A stretch of DNA of 64,000 nucleotides from the NCBI RefSeq assembly GCF_008831285.2, contig NC_045142.1:6684608-6748607 (forward strand). The letters are read 5' to 3'. Both the position numbers and the translations under genes were made by a program. Below, piece after piece: positions 21,997 through 34,819 of the stretch (positions within the stretch are counted from its first letter, which is position 1; every line of letters starts with the position of its first letter). Source of the stretch: Nymphaea colorata. Its lineage: Eukaryota > Streptophyta > Magnoliopsida > Nymphaeales > Nymphaeaceae. The notes beneath the pieces were generated by a model that ran no database searches, was not told the DNA's origin, and saw only the letters and a program-made list of their open reading frames with translations.

Positions 21997-22850
21997 CCAC
22001 AGCCACGTCTGGAGCAGTGGTCAGTCTAAGCAACCGAATATTGGGCTTTTTGGTAGGTCTCGACGTGTGAGCCCCAAACTAGCCCAGGTGCGAGCCGAAA
22101 CTGGTCTATTTGATGAAGGGCCTAAAGAGCACAGAGTTGAATGAAATTTCTGTCACTCTTCTTTATGTGCATAATACTGAAATTTAATGGAGCTAATGAA
22201 GAAGCTATTTAAATAAAAAAGAAATCTATTTTAATTCGTTTATCAAATTATCTAACACTTTATTTATCTAGGGATTGCATTTTAATGCAGTCATCCAAAG
22301 AGTGGTTTCTAAGCTATTGACTACGATGTTTGATCAATAATAGAATCCACCCACAACAAGTGTTGGAAACTTCCTCACTCCACTGCCTCCTCCCCTGCCT
22401 TTACATCATTTCCAGCTTCCTTCACATCTCTTTGAGATATATATACATGACACTTTTGGAAGAAAAATGATGTTTTGCCATCGTTTTGAGTGTACGTGCA
22501 TCCAAACATGGCCCAAAAATCTAGTTCAGCAACAGAGTTTGAACTTCAGACAGGCCAAAAGACAATGAGTCAACATAAGAAGCTCACAACTGGCAAGTTT
22601 TGAGTCATCTAAAGAAGCACTCAGCTCAACTTTAGAAAATTCTTCGTGTTGCTGGAGCTTGGTTATGTCCTGAACTATATGAAAAGGGAAAAAATGTAAA
22701 GGAGCTTAATTGGCGTGCAGTCTCTGGTCTGACTCTTTCCACAAAGGGTATGTTGAGAAGCCGATGAATATCACATTGCAGGTTATAGGTTGAGTACTGG
22801 AGAAAATAGACAGGGCCCATTTTAGTTATTTATGCCTCCGTGTAATTGCC
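21997..22850. other. Unassigned region; end shared with 34.9-35.2 kb
   Basis: No gene seen in 21997-22555. From about 22560 the sequence matches 34905-35186 (words such as ttgctggagcttgg and ccacaaagggtatgttgaga), so the repeat carrying the foldback element begins before the inverted arms. Confidence 0.5.
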
Positions 22851-23860
22851 CTTCCATTGGGCCTCTTAGAGAAGAAAAGGCAGCCACGAAGAGGAAAAAG
22901 TGAAGAGGGGAGAGTAAGACGATGATGCCAGCACAATTTTGCCTATCGGATTTGCTAATTTTCCTCTCTTGTTTGCAGGGGACATTCGGAATTTTTGATA
23001 CATTTTTGGCTGAAGTAGAAAAAGAGAAAAAAAGATAAGGGGAGACCAATTCCCTTTTGTCTTTTCACTCTTTTGTTTCTTGACAACTGTTTTTGGTGAA
23101 AGCACAGGGGGCGTGAGAGATTGTCTTTTGGATTTTTATTCAGTGGCCTTGCTTGGTTTTTTTATTTCTCCAATGGGATCGGGCTTTTGATTTGAAGAGG
23201 GAAAGCCGATGAAGATTTGGGAGAGTATCTCGTGTTCTTTCGAGTAATTATTTCTTAGGTGCTTGGATATCTAGGGCTCGTAATGTATTTGGAACAAAGA
23301 TGCAAAAGATCTGATAGAAAGCTGTGGCATAGCTCGGCAATAGCATTGCCAGGAAATCATTGTGCAAGAAGCATCATTCGATAGCCAAGATGCACCAGGT
23401 AATGCCTGGCCATTGCTTCCTGTCAGATCTTCTGCATCTCTGTTCTGAATCCATTATGAGGCCTTGATATCCCAGGACCTAAGAAAAAATTACTCAAAAG
23501 AACACCGAAAACTCTCACAAATCTTTGTTGGCTTTCCCTCTCTAAAGCCCGAAGGCCATTTAATAAAAAATCTAAAAGACAACCTCTCATGCTCCATGTT
23601 CTTTTACAAAAAATAGTCGTCAAGAAGCAAAAATCTTAAAAAATCTAAGGGAATTCGCCTCACCTTAGCTTTTTTCCACATTTCTTGTTTCAGCCAAAGA
23701 TGTATCATGAAATTCCGAATGTCCACTGCAAACAAGAAAGGAAAACGAGCAAATCTGATAGGCAAAATTGTGTTGGCATCATCATCTTGCTTCCCTCTTC
23801 GCATGTCCTCTCTGCGACCACCTTGTTTTCTCTCTCCATTAAAACGGGTCTCCCTTTCAT
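22851..23860. repeat. Foldback-like inverted duplication FB1
   Basis: Left arm about 22851-23313 and right arm about 23424-23860 are reverse complements around a spacer of about 110 bp. Matching landmarks are gatgatgccagcacaatttt with aaaattgtgttggcatcatc, and gcaaaagatctgatag with ctgtcagatcttctgca. Both arms can encode a frame ending NGF.TEM.KI-stop after NYFLG/NFFLG, and carry a tttgcag|gggacattc splice-acceptor-like junction, so they look like duplicated pieces of an intron-containing gene that I cannot name. A second copy is at 35187-36154. Confidence 0.75.
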
Positions 23861-24189
23861 GCTTGCTAAAGTCATCTCAATGAAGTGAAGCTCTTGTTAG
23901 ACTCACCGAGCTTGTTTAAACGAGCTCGATAATGTTAACATATGAGTTCACGATCCAAAAGGTGAGCCGGTATGACCTATGAGTTGAGTCGACTCACATA
24001 CACTTGAGCCAACTCAAGTTCCATAAACTCTGACTCGACTCACTAAAGTAAATGAGTCGAGAGGTGTGAGCTTAAGCTTGAACTCACGACCTCAAAGGCT
24101 CGGCTAAAACTCTAGCTAGAGTTGAGCTTTGATGAGTAGAATCAAGTCAACTGGACTCATTGTTCACCGACTCCAAGTGTGTGAAAAGA
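23861..24189. other. No recognisable gene
   Basis: Short region rich in gagtc/gagct words (agctcg, gagtcgactca). No frame or terminal repeat that I can support. Confidence 0.35.
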
Positions 24190-25310
24190 CATAAACTGTG
24201 CTATATTCATAAGCAAATATTCATAATATGATATTTATGATTTAAAATCCATGATCTAATATTTAGAACCCCGATCCGAAATGCAATACCTGAGATCCAA
24301 AATCAAATGTGCTAGAATTGGGTTTAATATCATGACTTAGATCAGCATAAGGTTCATGATTTGAATCCAATGCTTTGAATTGAAATCCAAGTTCCGAATA
24401 TGCTAAGGGTAGGTCGGTCAAGAGGACTGGGTTTAGTCTTACCTAAGCTGGGCTTGAATCTACTTGGGATGGTTTTATGTTTGATCTTGGTCAAGCCATA
24501 TGACATGGTATGATCTTCATTGATTTTGCTTATATGGATATGAAAGAAATTGACTAGATCTAGGAATATGGGACTTTGTTCTTAGATGGTGGGCTCTAAG
24601 ACTGGTATGGACTAGGCTGCAGAAAGCTGAAGTAACATTGGACTGCACCACCCACATGACATAGGGTTTTTTAAAATCATTTAAAGAAGTTGATTTTGAA
24701 AACATCTTAGAAAAAATTATGATTTTGAAAGAGTTATTGTATGAAGATCCCACTAGATTCAGATTTTCACACATCTGGGTTAATGCCACAGGGTATGCTA
24801 CCAGGTTGACCTGGTCTAGTGTCAGACATGGGGTGCATGTGGTGCAAGGTGATCAAGGTGCATGCTAAGATAATAATGTAATGCATGGTTGATGAAAGTA
24901 TAAAAGAAATATATTCTATATGCATGATTTATGCAAAAAGTAAAAAACCATGTATTAAAAGATTGCGATAGGGAAGAGAGAGGCATACGTGATTCCTATC
25001 TAGCGTAAAGAAATTAAATTAAATATATGCTATGAAAACAAACAAACTAAACTAGAGCATTACGAAAGCCTATAAGAAAAACCTAGGAACTAAGCAAAAA
25101 GTCAAACTAGACTAGGCATGCTAAAAGCAAAAGGAAAACTAAAACATGCATAAAAGAAAAGAAAAAAGAAAAAGAAAAATGCTAAATTGCAAAAAAGCAA
25201 ATTAAGAAGGAAGAAAAAGAAATTACCTGAACCAGGAGACTAGACCGAGCCAACTCCCATGACCTTTGTACTAAGCCTGGTTGGGTCTAGGTTGAATGCT
25301 AACTTTCCTC
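24190..25310 (-). repeat. L block, copy 2, downstream half
   Basis: Colinear with 4230-5330, from the gatccaaaatc words through gggtttagtctt, the A-rich aaagcaaaa tract and ggttgggtctaggttga. As in copy 1, it lies left of a minus-strand TATA-like box. Confidence 0.65.
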
Positions 25311-25321
25311 TCTCTCTCACA

Positions 25322-25380
<59 letters not shown>
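25322..25380. repeat. (TA)n microsatellite
   Basis: Pure TA run; a shorter one follows at 25541-25556 next to a GA run. Confidence 0.95.
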
Positions 25381-25383
<3 letters not shown>

Positions 25384-26384
25384 AGTGAATTGTGAGTTTA
25401 GCTATCTACTACAGATCACTCACGATGGCCATCTAATTTATAGTGATAGATGGTTAAAAGAAAAAAAAATATGAACCTAACATTAGACGGTGAAAATGTC
25501 AATGCTAGCTCGATGATTTTAAATAGCTAAAGTTGTTACTATATATATATATATATAAAGAGAGGGAGAGAGAGAGATTGGGCGGCCGACCCCAGCAAGA
25601 TTGCATTGGAGAGGGAGATACTAAATGCTGACTCTTCCTATTTAGATGTATGATGGACAACCCTTTTTTTTTTCCCACCTATCCACCTACCCAATCCTCC
25701 CTCGCTCTCTCCTACAACCAACCACCAGTTGCACCAAACCAACACTTAATCTAGGACTACATTTTGACAATTATTTTGGGCTTCTCTAGGTAAGCTCAAC
25801 GTGAGTGCAAAAAAGGGGGATGTGCACCTCTGTTTATAGGAGTGATAGAGGGGGAGAGGTCAACCCCCTCAAGATTATCATGTTGAGGACAAACCAAACG
25901 ATAAAATTGTGTTTTCTTCTGAAATATATTCGCTGCGATTCCATATTGAGTTCAAATTCAATTTCACAAAAAAGCCACGCTTGCACAGAGAATATTAATT
26001 GATTTTTTTTATGAAGGATTTCACTTACACCAAGTGTGGACAATGAACGATGTGAGAAAATGAAGAGAAGAAAACATACATTAAAACCATAGTTTAAAAC
26101 CAAATATAAAACAAAAAAAATATTCATTCTGACCACATACCAATACCGATTTTGTTTTTCTCTATGTTTCAAGTCTTTTCATGCAAATGGTCACGAAGAA
26201 TGGAGTGAGAAAATCACGATGCATATTTGAAATATTATGTGCATAAAGCTCACACGTTAATCTTGGATTTGGGTTGATATTGAGACGTAGATCTGGATCC
26301 ATATCAAAAGGAAATTCTAGAAGATGGATCTGACTATGATATTGATATTGGACCATGATTTGATATCCCAGAAGTGGAATTTTG
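25381..26384. other. L block linker with TATA-like box
   Basis: Contains the minus-strand TATA-like box (25832-25838) and mixed AT-rich DNA. A minus-strand open frame at 25834-26172 is not supported by any recognisable domain. This part probably belongs to the same LTR-like unit. Confidence 0.35.
25832..25838 (-). promoter_or_regulatory. TATA-like box of L block, copy 2
   Basis: Complement tataaac, in the same relative position as the box at 5454-5462. Weaker match than copy 1. Confidence 0.3.
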
Positions 26385-28250
26385 AATAATGGATCTAGGT
26401 CTACGAAAATAGATCTAAGACTTTGAAATGAGATCCAGATATAGAAATTAGACTTGGGTATGAAATATAGACCAAGAATTTGAAATGGCTTGAACTTGGA
26501 CCAGGCTCTACCTAGGCTAGGTGTGTTTAGGTTGTATGACATGAGCTGGACCTGACTTCGCCTAGTTTAGATTCATTATTTAAAAGTAGGTTTAAGTGTA
26601 GGTTGGGTGCAGGATCAGTGGGCTCAGGCTAAGGTTGAGCCTACCAAATTCATGTGATTGTCTTGGAAATCTAACTTAGGTTTGTGTGATTCATAAGTTA
26701 TGTTTTATGGAAAATATGTGCATGGTGGTAAACAAACAAAGTACCACTATGTGTTATTTTAAGCTGAAACTTGTTCAGATAATGAAGCTAGTTTGAACCA
26801 AGGTTCTAGAAATTAAAGAACATCATAAAGCGAGGTATATGTAGCCTATGCCTTATGTTTATGTAAACAAATATGGCTCCAAAAGAAAAGGCCATTTTAT
26901 TCTTGTGTGTAATTTAGGAGTTCCATTTGAGTTTTCTTTAGCTACGTGAACCAGCTTGTGGGCCTACTTCTAAGATGGCTCTCGAGAAAATTTTACTGAA
27001 AATTTTCTTTCAGATTATTTTAAAAATCAAAATTTCAATTTTTACTGAGCTGTAAATGTCATATTTATAAAGGGAAATCCAGTATGGCTTAAAAAATCTA
27101 GCTATCCTTAAAATTTTCATTAGTGGAGCCGAAGGTGCTTGGAAAAACAACTTACCTTTAAGGATATGCTGAAAAAAAAAAATGATCCAATTCAGCTAAA
27201 TTGAGCTTTAGAGCAGTTTAGAAAGTATAGCAAGTACTAGGAATGAAGTCCATGGCTTTCAGAACTGAATTGAAATCAAACTGGGACAAATCAATTCAAA
27301 CCAAACTAAGAAAAGGTTGATGTATGTGTGTTGAATATAATCCCAGCTCGATTTCAGCTCAAATTCAGCTCAAACTCCTGAAAATATAAGAGAGAAATAG
27401 CTGTAGGGCCTTCAAAACTGAATTAAACTCAAGACATGATGAATGAACTCAAACCAAACTAAATAAGATTAATTTGTGCAAGACAAACAAAATGTTATCT
27501 CGGTTTTTAGCTCGCTCTGGTTGAGCTCAAATTCAGCTCAAACCCTTGAAAATAGTAGAGAGAAAGAGCTTGGAATTGAATTGAACTTAAACCGAGATAA
27601 ATGAACTCGAACTGAAACTAAACTAAAGGTTGATTTATTCATGATAAACATGATCTAGCTTGGCTTCAGCTTGCTCTATTTAGTTGAACTCAAATTCAGC
27701 TCAATCTCTTGAAAATGAGAGAGAGAAATACATCCAGGAAGTTTGGAACTCAAACCGGGATGAATGAACATATACCAAACTAAGGAGAGAAAGATTTGTA
27801 CATTATGAACATGATCCTAGCTTGGTTCAGATTGACATTGTCCCGGTGTTTCAAAATTGGCAAGTGCATGGTTCCAGTGAGTTGATTGAGCTAGAGTGAG
27901 CTCACTATAGTCTTAGAAAACCCTAGTGAGCTGACTCTAACTACTCTTTAGGTCATGTAAAATTGAGAAATGACCTAATTACTCAAACGTTAAGCAATTC
28001 TCAAAAATTTGGTGATGATCTCTAGTCTCCAAGTCAGAATGATTGGGTGCTGGTGTTAAATGGAAATTTTTAGCTTAGACAAAGTAAGTGATCTGGGTTT
28101 AGGTGCTCAATGATAATGTGAAATTTGCTTGTTTGGTAAAAAATGACCCTTGAAAGGATAAAATAGTCATTTGGACTTGTAAAATTTTGGGCCTTCACAC
28201 ACAATTTGCAGAATAAAATTGTAAATAAACCCCTTGGGAGAGTACGAAAA
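26385..28250 (-). repeat. L block upstream half (U3-like), copy 1
   Basis: About 1.9 kb matching 36155-38080 and partly 31595-32022. Near its right edge the complement begins tgtgaaggcccaaaatttt (28199 leftwards), a typical plant gypsy LTR start. However, homology between copies continues about 50 bp beyond this point, so the boundary is not proven. Contains four degenerate ~160-bp tandem units. No coding content. Confidence 0.6.
27230..27850. repeat. ~160-bp degenerate tandem array (four units)
   Basis: Each unit runs through agctcaaattcagctcaaac, ttgaaaatx agagagaaa, an aactgaattgaa/c word and aaccaaactaa. Unit landmarks (gagagaaa) fall near 27390, 27553 and 27719. The same array is present at about 37030-37620. 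Confidence 0.7.
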
Positions 28251-28489
28251 CAGATGGGTACCAGCATCAACCATGGATCCCAACAACTCATTGAAGATGA
28301 CAAAAAAATTTGGGCTCAGAAGATTCCCCCACTAACGATGATATGGCCATCCACATAAATGGAAGAAACATCCTCTCCTTTACATCCATCAGAATGATGG
28401 AGGTTTTTCTTCGGTCCATCTATTGCACTATAAAAACAAGAAGAGTTCATGGTAGTCATCATCATGCGTAGGAATTACTATTTTGCACT

Positions 28490-31400
28490 ATAAATATTCT
28501 ATTTTTTCTTCAGTCAATCTCTTGAAGACGCCTAGCGCTTCCTCCCACTATCAATCATCATGCGTCCCTCCAGCAATTACCTGATTCTCAAGGAGCTATA
28601 GATCAATCCTTTCAGAAGATGCTGCTGAAATCTGACCTCATTGGGTCTTTGTCCACTCAATCATGAACTTCTAGAGATGCCGAGCAGTGTAAAATTCGCC
28701 TTCAGCGACCCATGTGGTAGACCTCTCGAACCCTCATTGAAAGGAACTCTCTATAGCGCCAGTCTGTCTTTCTAATTCCTATATCGAAATCAGCTTCAAT
28801 TTAGTTCATGTTTCCTATACATTTAAGATAAAAACACATAGCACCAAAAGGAATTGAACCAAACTAGAGACACCTGCCCTATGCACCTTGAGGCTGGTAC
28901 TCATGTCTCTTAGCGTTGATCAATTTAATCTAAATACTAAAAGATGGTCAGATTTTCAACCAGTTGCCTTCTTCACATAGTTATTTCATCATCGAGGCAA
29001 ATGAAAATGACTATCTTGAGTACCAAACCAAATGACTTTAAACTTCTACCAAGCCAACTTTTTTTTTGTAACTAGGGGACTTCTTGTCCCCAAATTTTGA
29101 TATAGATTCTCATTTTATTGGGTCTCTTTCTCTCTCTCTCTCTCACACACACACACAAATACAGACTTTTATACTACACATTCATATAGGTAACATAAAC
29201 ACAAGAAAGCCTACGACAATAGAGAAATGCAAGGGCTGCCTATTTACTGAATACAAAGGAATATTTCAATCATTATAGAAAAGGGGTATTTTAGTCATTT
29301 TGGTAAATAAACATCCCCATCATTCCATTTTTGCCCTTATAAGTGAATTTTTTTTTTAAATTATAAGGCAATTTTTGTCCTTTAGGCTAGACAAACAATT
29401 CACGTGTTTTAGCTCCAACATATTACTCTAAGCATCTAGTCGAGTATGCTGAAATTGAAATGATGTGTTTTAGCCCTTTCATTTCCTTTACACGTGTTTC
29501 GCAATAATTCGAAAATTGAAGTTTAAGTGAAACCATGCACAAGAAAGCTTTTGTATATTTCATAAACTTACAAGCTAGTACAAGAAAGTATTGGTCAATT
29601 CAGAAAATAGTAAATAATGTGAAATTTTCTATAAAAAATAAAAACTATTTTTGCTCAAGTCATTTCTTAATATTCAGTTCCATTTGGAAATATCATTTTA
29701 TCAAAATTGGGTTTTTGACAAAACCATCTTTTGACAGTCACCCTAAACACACCTTAAACAACATTTTGCCTCTACAGTACCGCCTTCAAGTGTCATTTAG
29801 CCATGCCCTTGAGAATTTGGATTCAGATTTATGTCTGATTAAACAAGGTTCAATTTCAAGTTTTAAATACTCACTCTGGTGTTTACATAAAGGAGAAGCG
29901 AGTTTCAGGACATGTATGTAATGTGGTATGGTACTTATTTCCTGAAAAGTAAAAGGATCATGATCTTCCATTCTTTTAATGTTTAAACTATTTCTCTTCT
30001 AAGTTGAAATTGTCTCATGTATCATAGTTTGCAGCAAAATCCTATTAACGTATATTTGATTGTTTTCGAACTCCAAACACATGGAGCGAGTAGGTCCAAT
30101 TACCTAGTAATGTCTTTTCATTAGTCACAATTAGCTCGTGGATGGACATTCCCTCCACAATCTTGTGCTCGAATATTGAGTGAAAGGATACAATTTTAAG
30201 TTGGTTAATATTGAGCAAAAGGATACAATTTGAAGTTGATACCCTGACTATATAAAAAGCTTGACTTGGGCCACATAAAACTCTACTTATTATAAAAGAA
30301 AAAAACTGTCATTAAGAGTTTATGACAACACTTTTCCTGCCAGTGCCCTTTATAACTTGACTAGTATTGGCAAATAGGTATAACTTAAATAGATATACTA
30401 TCATTTACCATTTAAATAAACAGTGAAATTCTCCAAACATCTAACAAAGAAAGAGGAGGGAGAGAGAGAGAGACTGTGTGTGTGTGTGTGAACTCAGAAT
30501 TTAAAATCTTGTGTTCAAAGCATATATCCCGTTTTCTATGTGGTAAAGATAGAATTTTGGCACATGTATATATTTCTGGAAGCATATAACAAGGATATTT
30601 ATGAAAAAAGAAGTGTATACTCAAAATGACCTATAAGAAATGGAATTTATACTTAAATTACCTGTACATAATAAATTAGAGCAACCAAGAATGGATATAT
30701 ATATTATAGCATTTGCCCCAAAAAGTCAAGTGCATGTTCTAGGTGTCGGGTTGCAAATCATCTTGGGTTCCAAATAACATTGCAATCCTCAAACTCTATC
30801 ACACTGTGTCAGCCAAGGGTTGGTATCTTTGTTATTTCATTAATATATCGTTCAATATTTTATAAGGACCAAACGGACCAATATTGGTAGAAATATTGCA
30901 TGGACAAAGTTCGTATATTATTACCATTCAAACTTCGATTCAGATGTCCATTTTCTAATGTCTATCACTCGATAGATTTCAGATTCATGGTCATTCAGTC
31001 ATGTTTCCCAGCAAAAATTTGTTTAGAAAGTCGATATTTCATGAAATAGTTTGATTTATTGTGTGACCTGACTTTCCGTTCAAAATTTAATTTTCTTCCT
31101 ATTATGGAGAAAAGTTCTTCCTGTCAACAGCTATAAATAGAGACAGACATGGGGAGAGGCAAGGCACCAAATTCCAAGGCAAAGAGCTTGTGCTAGAGTT
31201 GGGAAAGACCCTAACCATGCTTTGGTCCTTTGCTGGAAAAGGGTCTGTTGGCCATTTTGTTCAACTTGGTTTTGTTTTCGCTTTTTCTCCAACCATCTTC
31301 CCTTGTTTCTTCTTATTCTTTGTCCTTCTTTTTCTGTTTCCTTTTTGTACTCGTCCCATCTACCATCGGTGGCTATTCATCTGATGTCTGGTTTTATTTT

Positions 31401-31520
31401 TTCAGGCTTGGTTATTCTATAACTTATTCTATGGATCATGCTTTTTCACAAATAATGAGCTTCTGCTACATGAAGCTAACATAGTTGCTAAATTGCAATT
31501 CTTAATGGCAAAAAGAACGT
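28490..31520 (+). repeat. Dispersed repeat R, copy 3
   Basis: S0-like sequence and the diverged 128-bp-repeat homologue (28597-28720), an extra ~240-bp piece, then R2 from 28985, R3 from about 29975 and P from about 31050 to 31520. It ends with a pyrimidine stretch, a ttttttcag acceptor-like site and ctacatgaagctaacatag. The latter word recurs at the far side of IR-D (34820), so this copy shows the state before IR-D was acquired. Confidence 0.75.
31132..31140 (+). promoter_or_regulatory. TATA box of P block, copy 3
   Basis: tataaatag preceded by caacagc and followed by agacagacatgg. The leader differs slightly from copies 1 and 2 but keeps aaagagcttgt and gaccctaacc. Confidence 0.55.
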
Positions 31521-31594
31521 CATGCATATATGATCTGCAGCTAGTTAATCAAAACTAGAGTTTCATGTATGCATAAAAAGCAATATAGCACAGT

Positions 31595-32022
31595 AAGGGA
31601 AACATGATCCTAACTTGGTTTTAAACTGAAATTTAGCTCAAATTCTTGAAAATGGGAGAGAGAAAGACATCCAAAACCTTTGGAACTCAAACTGGGATGA
31701 ATGAACATATACCAAACTAATGGGAGATAGATTGATACATTATAAACATGATCCTAGGTTGTTTGGATTGACATTGTCTCTGTGTTTCAAAATTGATAGG
31801 TGCAAGGTTTGAGTGAGTTGAATGAGCTAGAGTGAGCTCACTACATGCTTAAAAAAGCCTTGTGAACTGACTCAGCAAGTTTTTAGGTTATGTAAAATTG
31901 AGAAATAAACTAATTACTCAAGTGGTCGGCAATCCTCAAAAATTTAGTGAAAATCAATAGTCTCCAAGTAAGAATGATTGGGTGCTGGTGTTAAATGCTA
32001 ATTTTTGGCTTAGACAACATGG
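31595..32022 (-). repeat. L block fragment
   Basis: Matches the inner right part of the U3-like block (27700-28070 and 37500-37890), including one ~160-bp unit. It sits between R copies 3 and 3b, so a gypsy-related sequence separated the two. Confidence 0.65.
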
Positions 32023-33578
32023 AAATTTGACTGAAGCCAAACACGAGAAAGCTTTTGTATATTTCATAAACCTACAAGCTAGTACAAGAAAGTATTGGTC
32101 AATTCAGAAGATAGCAAAGAATGTGAAATTTTCTATAAAAAAAATAAAAAATACTTTTTAGCTTAATTACTTGTTGTTCGTTAATATTCAGTTCCAATTG
32201 AAAATATCATTTTATAAAAATTGAGTTTTTTGACAAAACCAACTTCTCATAGTCACCCTAAGCATACCTTAAACAACAGTTTGCATCCAAAGTACTGCGT
32301 ACAGTGTCATTAAGAGTTTATGACAACACTTTGCCTGCCACTGCCCTTTATAACTTGACTAGCATTGGCAAATAGGTTTAACTTAAATAGATATACTATC
32401 ATTTACAATTTAAAGTAAACAGTGAAATTCTCCAACATCTAACAAAGTAAGAGGAGGAAGTGTGTGTGTGTGTGTGAACTCAGAATTTCAAATCTTGTGT
32501 TCAAAGCATATATCCTGTTTTCTATGTGGTAAAGATGGAATTTTGACACGTGCATATTTTTCTAGAAGCATGTGACAAGGATAATAATGAAGAAAGGACT
32601 GTATACTGAAAATAACCTATAAGAAGTGAATTTATACTTAAATTACCTGTACATAGTAAATTAAAACAACCAATAATGGATATATATTTTATAGCATTTG
32701 TCCCAAAAAATCAAGAGCATGTTGTAGGCATCGGGTTGCAAACCATCTTGGATTCCAAATCACAATGGAATCCTCAAAAACTAATGTGCATGCTGATATT
32801 TATCAAACTCTATCACACCGTGTCAGTCAAGGGATGGGTACCTTTGTTATTTTATTAATATATTGGTCAATATTTGACCAATATTGGTAGAAAATATTGC
32901 ATGCATGGACCAAGTTCGTAGGTTATTCCATTCAAATTTTGATTCAAATATCCATTTTTTAGTGTATGTTACTCGATAGAAATTCAAATATAAAAGTCAA
33001 ACTTGGATTTGATTTAGATTTCAAATTCATGGTCATTCAATTATGTTTCCCAGCAAAAAATTTGCTTAGAAAGTCGATATTTCATGAAATAGCTTGATTT
33101 AGTGTGTGACCTGACTTTCTGTTCAAAATTTAGTTTTCTTACTATTATGGAGAAAAATTCTTTCCTCTCAATAAATAGAGACAGACATGGGGAGCAGAAA
33201 GGCACCAAATTAAAAGGCAAAGACCTTGTACTAGAGTTGGGAATGACCCTAACCATGCTATGCTCCTTGCTCGAAAAGGGCCTGTTGGCCATTTTGTTCA
33301 ACTTGGTTTTGTTTTGAGCTATGATCAGATTTTTCGTTTTTTCCATCCCTCTCTGTCTTCCGCTGCTATTTGTTTGTGTTTTTTTTTGTGTCTATTTCCT
33401 CTTCCCTTGTTTTCCCTTTTTCTTCGACCATCTTCCCTTGTTTCTTCTTCTTCTTCGTCCCTCTTTTTCTGTTTCTTTTTTGTAACTGTCCGATCTACCA
33501 TCGGCAGCTATTCATCTGATGTCTGGTTTTTTTTTTGCAAACTTGGTTATTCTATAACTTATTCTACGCTCCCTTTGC
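32023..33578 (+). repeat. Dispersed repeat R, copy 3b (partial)
   Basis: Starts inside R2 (gaaatttgactgaagcc), skips to R3 near 32300 and runs through P (33090-33578). The TATA box is damaged: only ataaatag remains at 33171-33178. After the pyrimidine stretch it ends ctccctttgcag, an acceptor-like site, immediately at the left end of IR-D. Confidence 0.7.
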
Positions 33579-33999
33579 AGCCCCAGTTGGGAAGGGATAT
33601 CGCCCATCGTTTGGTGGCCGGAGTTGCTCACCATCGCCGGAATATGAAACTGATTTGCGGAGGAACCGATGGCAGTAAGACTGGCAGCGCCAATCGACTT
33701 GACGAACGACAATTCGCCGGCGTTGTACCTCCATAGGTTATGCTGCCTGAGATTGGAAACCATGAAGGCTGAATTGACCTCACTCGGCTGGTTGCCCATA
33801 AACGCCTGAGCGGCCGTCGGAAGTGGGATGCCGATGAACTACTGGTGGTTTCCCGGCAAGTTATTTCTGGCAAGCTGATTGACCAAAACTATGTTTCCCT
33901 GTGTGGTCGGCTCAAGAAAACCAATGGGTTCATCAGGTACAGTGTCTGCATGCTGTTCGATTGAACCTCTGCGGCATTGCCAGAGAAGTAAGTAGCCAT
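33579..33999 (-). pseudogene. BEL1-like homeodomain gene 5' fragment (left arm)
   Basis: Start codon at complement 33997-33999. The reading begins MATY, continues with the family hallmark QTLYLMNP, then after a frame shift QQFIGIPL-like sequence and FMGNQPSEVNSAF further on. These are features of the N-termini of plant BEL1-like (BLH/BELL) homeodomain transcription factors. The SKY, BELL and homeobox domains are absent: only roughly the first 140 codons are present. An in-frame TAG and an indel destroy the frame. Being an outward-facing copy of the right arm, it would form the antisense strand of a hairpin in a plus-strand transcript. Confidence 0.75.
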
Positions 34000-34391
34000 G
34001 ATTTCCAAAATTGATAGATCGAGAGCCCTAGATTTCAATTAACAGAAGAATCATCTTCTAATCAATATTGAAAGAACGAACTCCGTCAGGCCGTTGCTGA
34101 TGCCGTATTCCTTTCCCTGGTACCCATGACGATGAAAGGGATAGTTGGTAGTTCCAGAACTTGAAGTACCATGTATCAGAGCCATCTAATAATGTGAAAC
34201 CATGACAAGGCCAAGGTCTCATCTGTTAATTGGCACAGACGATTTCACATTATCTGAAGGCTCTGATACATGGTACTTCAAGTTATGGAATTACCAACTA
34301 TCCCTTTCATCGTCACGTTTCATTATTGATTAGAAGATGATTGATCTGTTAATTGAAAAGTTGGGATCTCGTTCTCTCAATTTCGGAAATC

Positions 34392-34819
34392 ATGGCAACT
34401 TATTTATCTGGCAATTTTGCAGAGATTAAATCGGACAGCATGCAGACACTGTACCTGATGAATCCAAGATATGCTGGATTTCCTCAGCCGACCACACAAG
34501 GAAACGTAGTTTGGTCAATCAGCACGCCAGAAATTCATTGTCGGCAAACCACCAGCAGTTCATCGGCATCCCGCTTTGGCCAGCAGCTCAGGCATTCATG
34601 GGCAACCAGCCAAGTGAGGTGAATTCAGCCTTCATGGCTTCCAATCTCAGGCAGCATAACCTATGGAGGAACAATGCCGGCGAATTGTCGTTTGTCCAGT
34701 CGATTGGTGATCCCAGTCCAATTACTGCCACTTCCTCCGTGAATCAGTTTCATATTCCGGTGATGGCTGAGCAACTCCAGCCACCAAACGATGGGCGAGA
34801 TCCCTCCCCAACTGGGGCT
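34392..34819 (+). pseudogene. BEL1-like homeodomain gene 5' fragment (right arm)
   Basis: ATG at 34392 opens MATYLSGN, then MQTLYLMNPRYAGFPQ (the conserved BEL1-like N-terminal box), and, after a one-base frame change near 34510, HQQFIGIPL and FMGNQPSEVNSAF. Length is about 143 codons, against more than 500 for complete family members; the homeodomain part is missing. It resembles one continuous exon, as expected for the long first coding exon of these genes. Probably a captured gene fragment and not a functional gene; the parent gene should be elsewhere in the genome. Confidence 0.8.

Larger units (their letters stand above)
33579..34819. repeat. Inverted duplication IR-D of a BEL1-like gene fragment
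   Basis: Left arm 33579-34200 and right arm 34241-34819 are reverse complements around a 40-bp spacer, with perfect 13-bp termini agccccagttggg and cccaactggggct. Each arm carries the 5' coding part of a BEL1-like homeodomain gene reading outward from the centre. Arms differ by substitutions and indels, including about 60 extra bases near 34079-34139. In R copy 3 the corresponding site holds about 37 bp of other sequence, so the duplication replaced or was inserted into it. No target duplication was found. A transcript would fold into a hairpin of about 600 bp. Confidence 0.85.
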
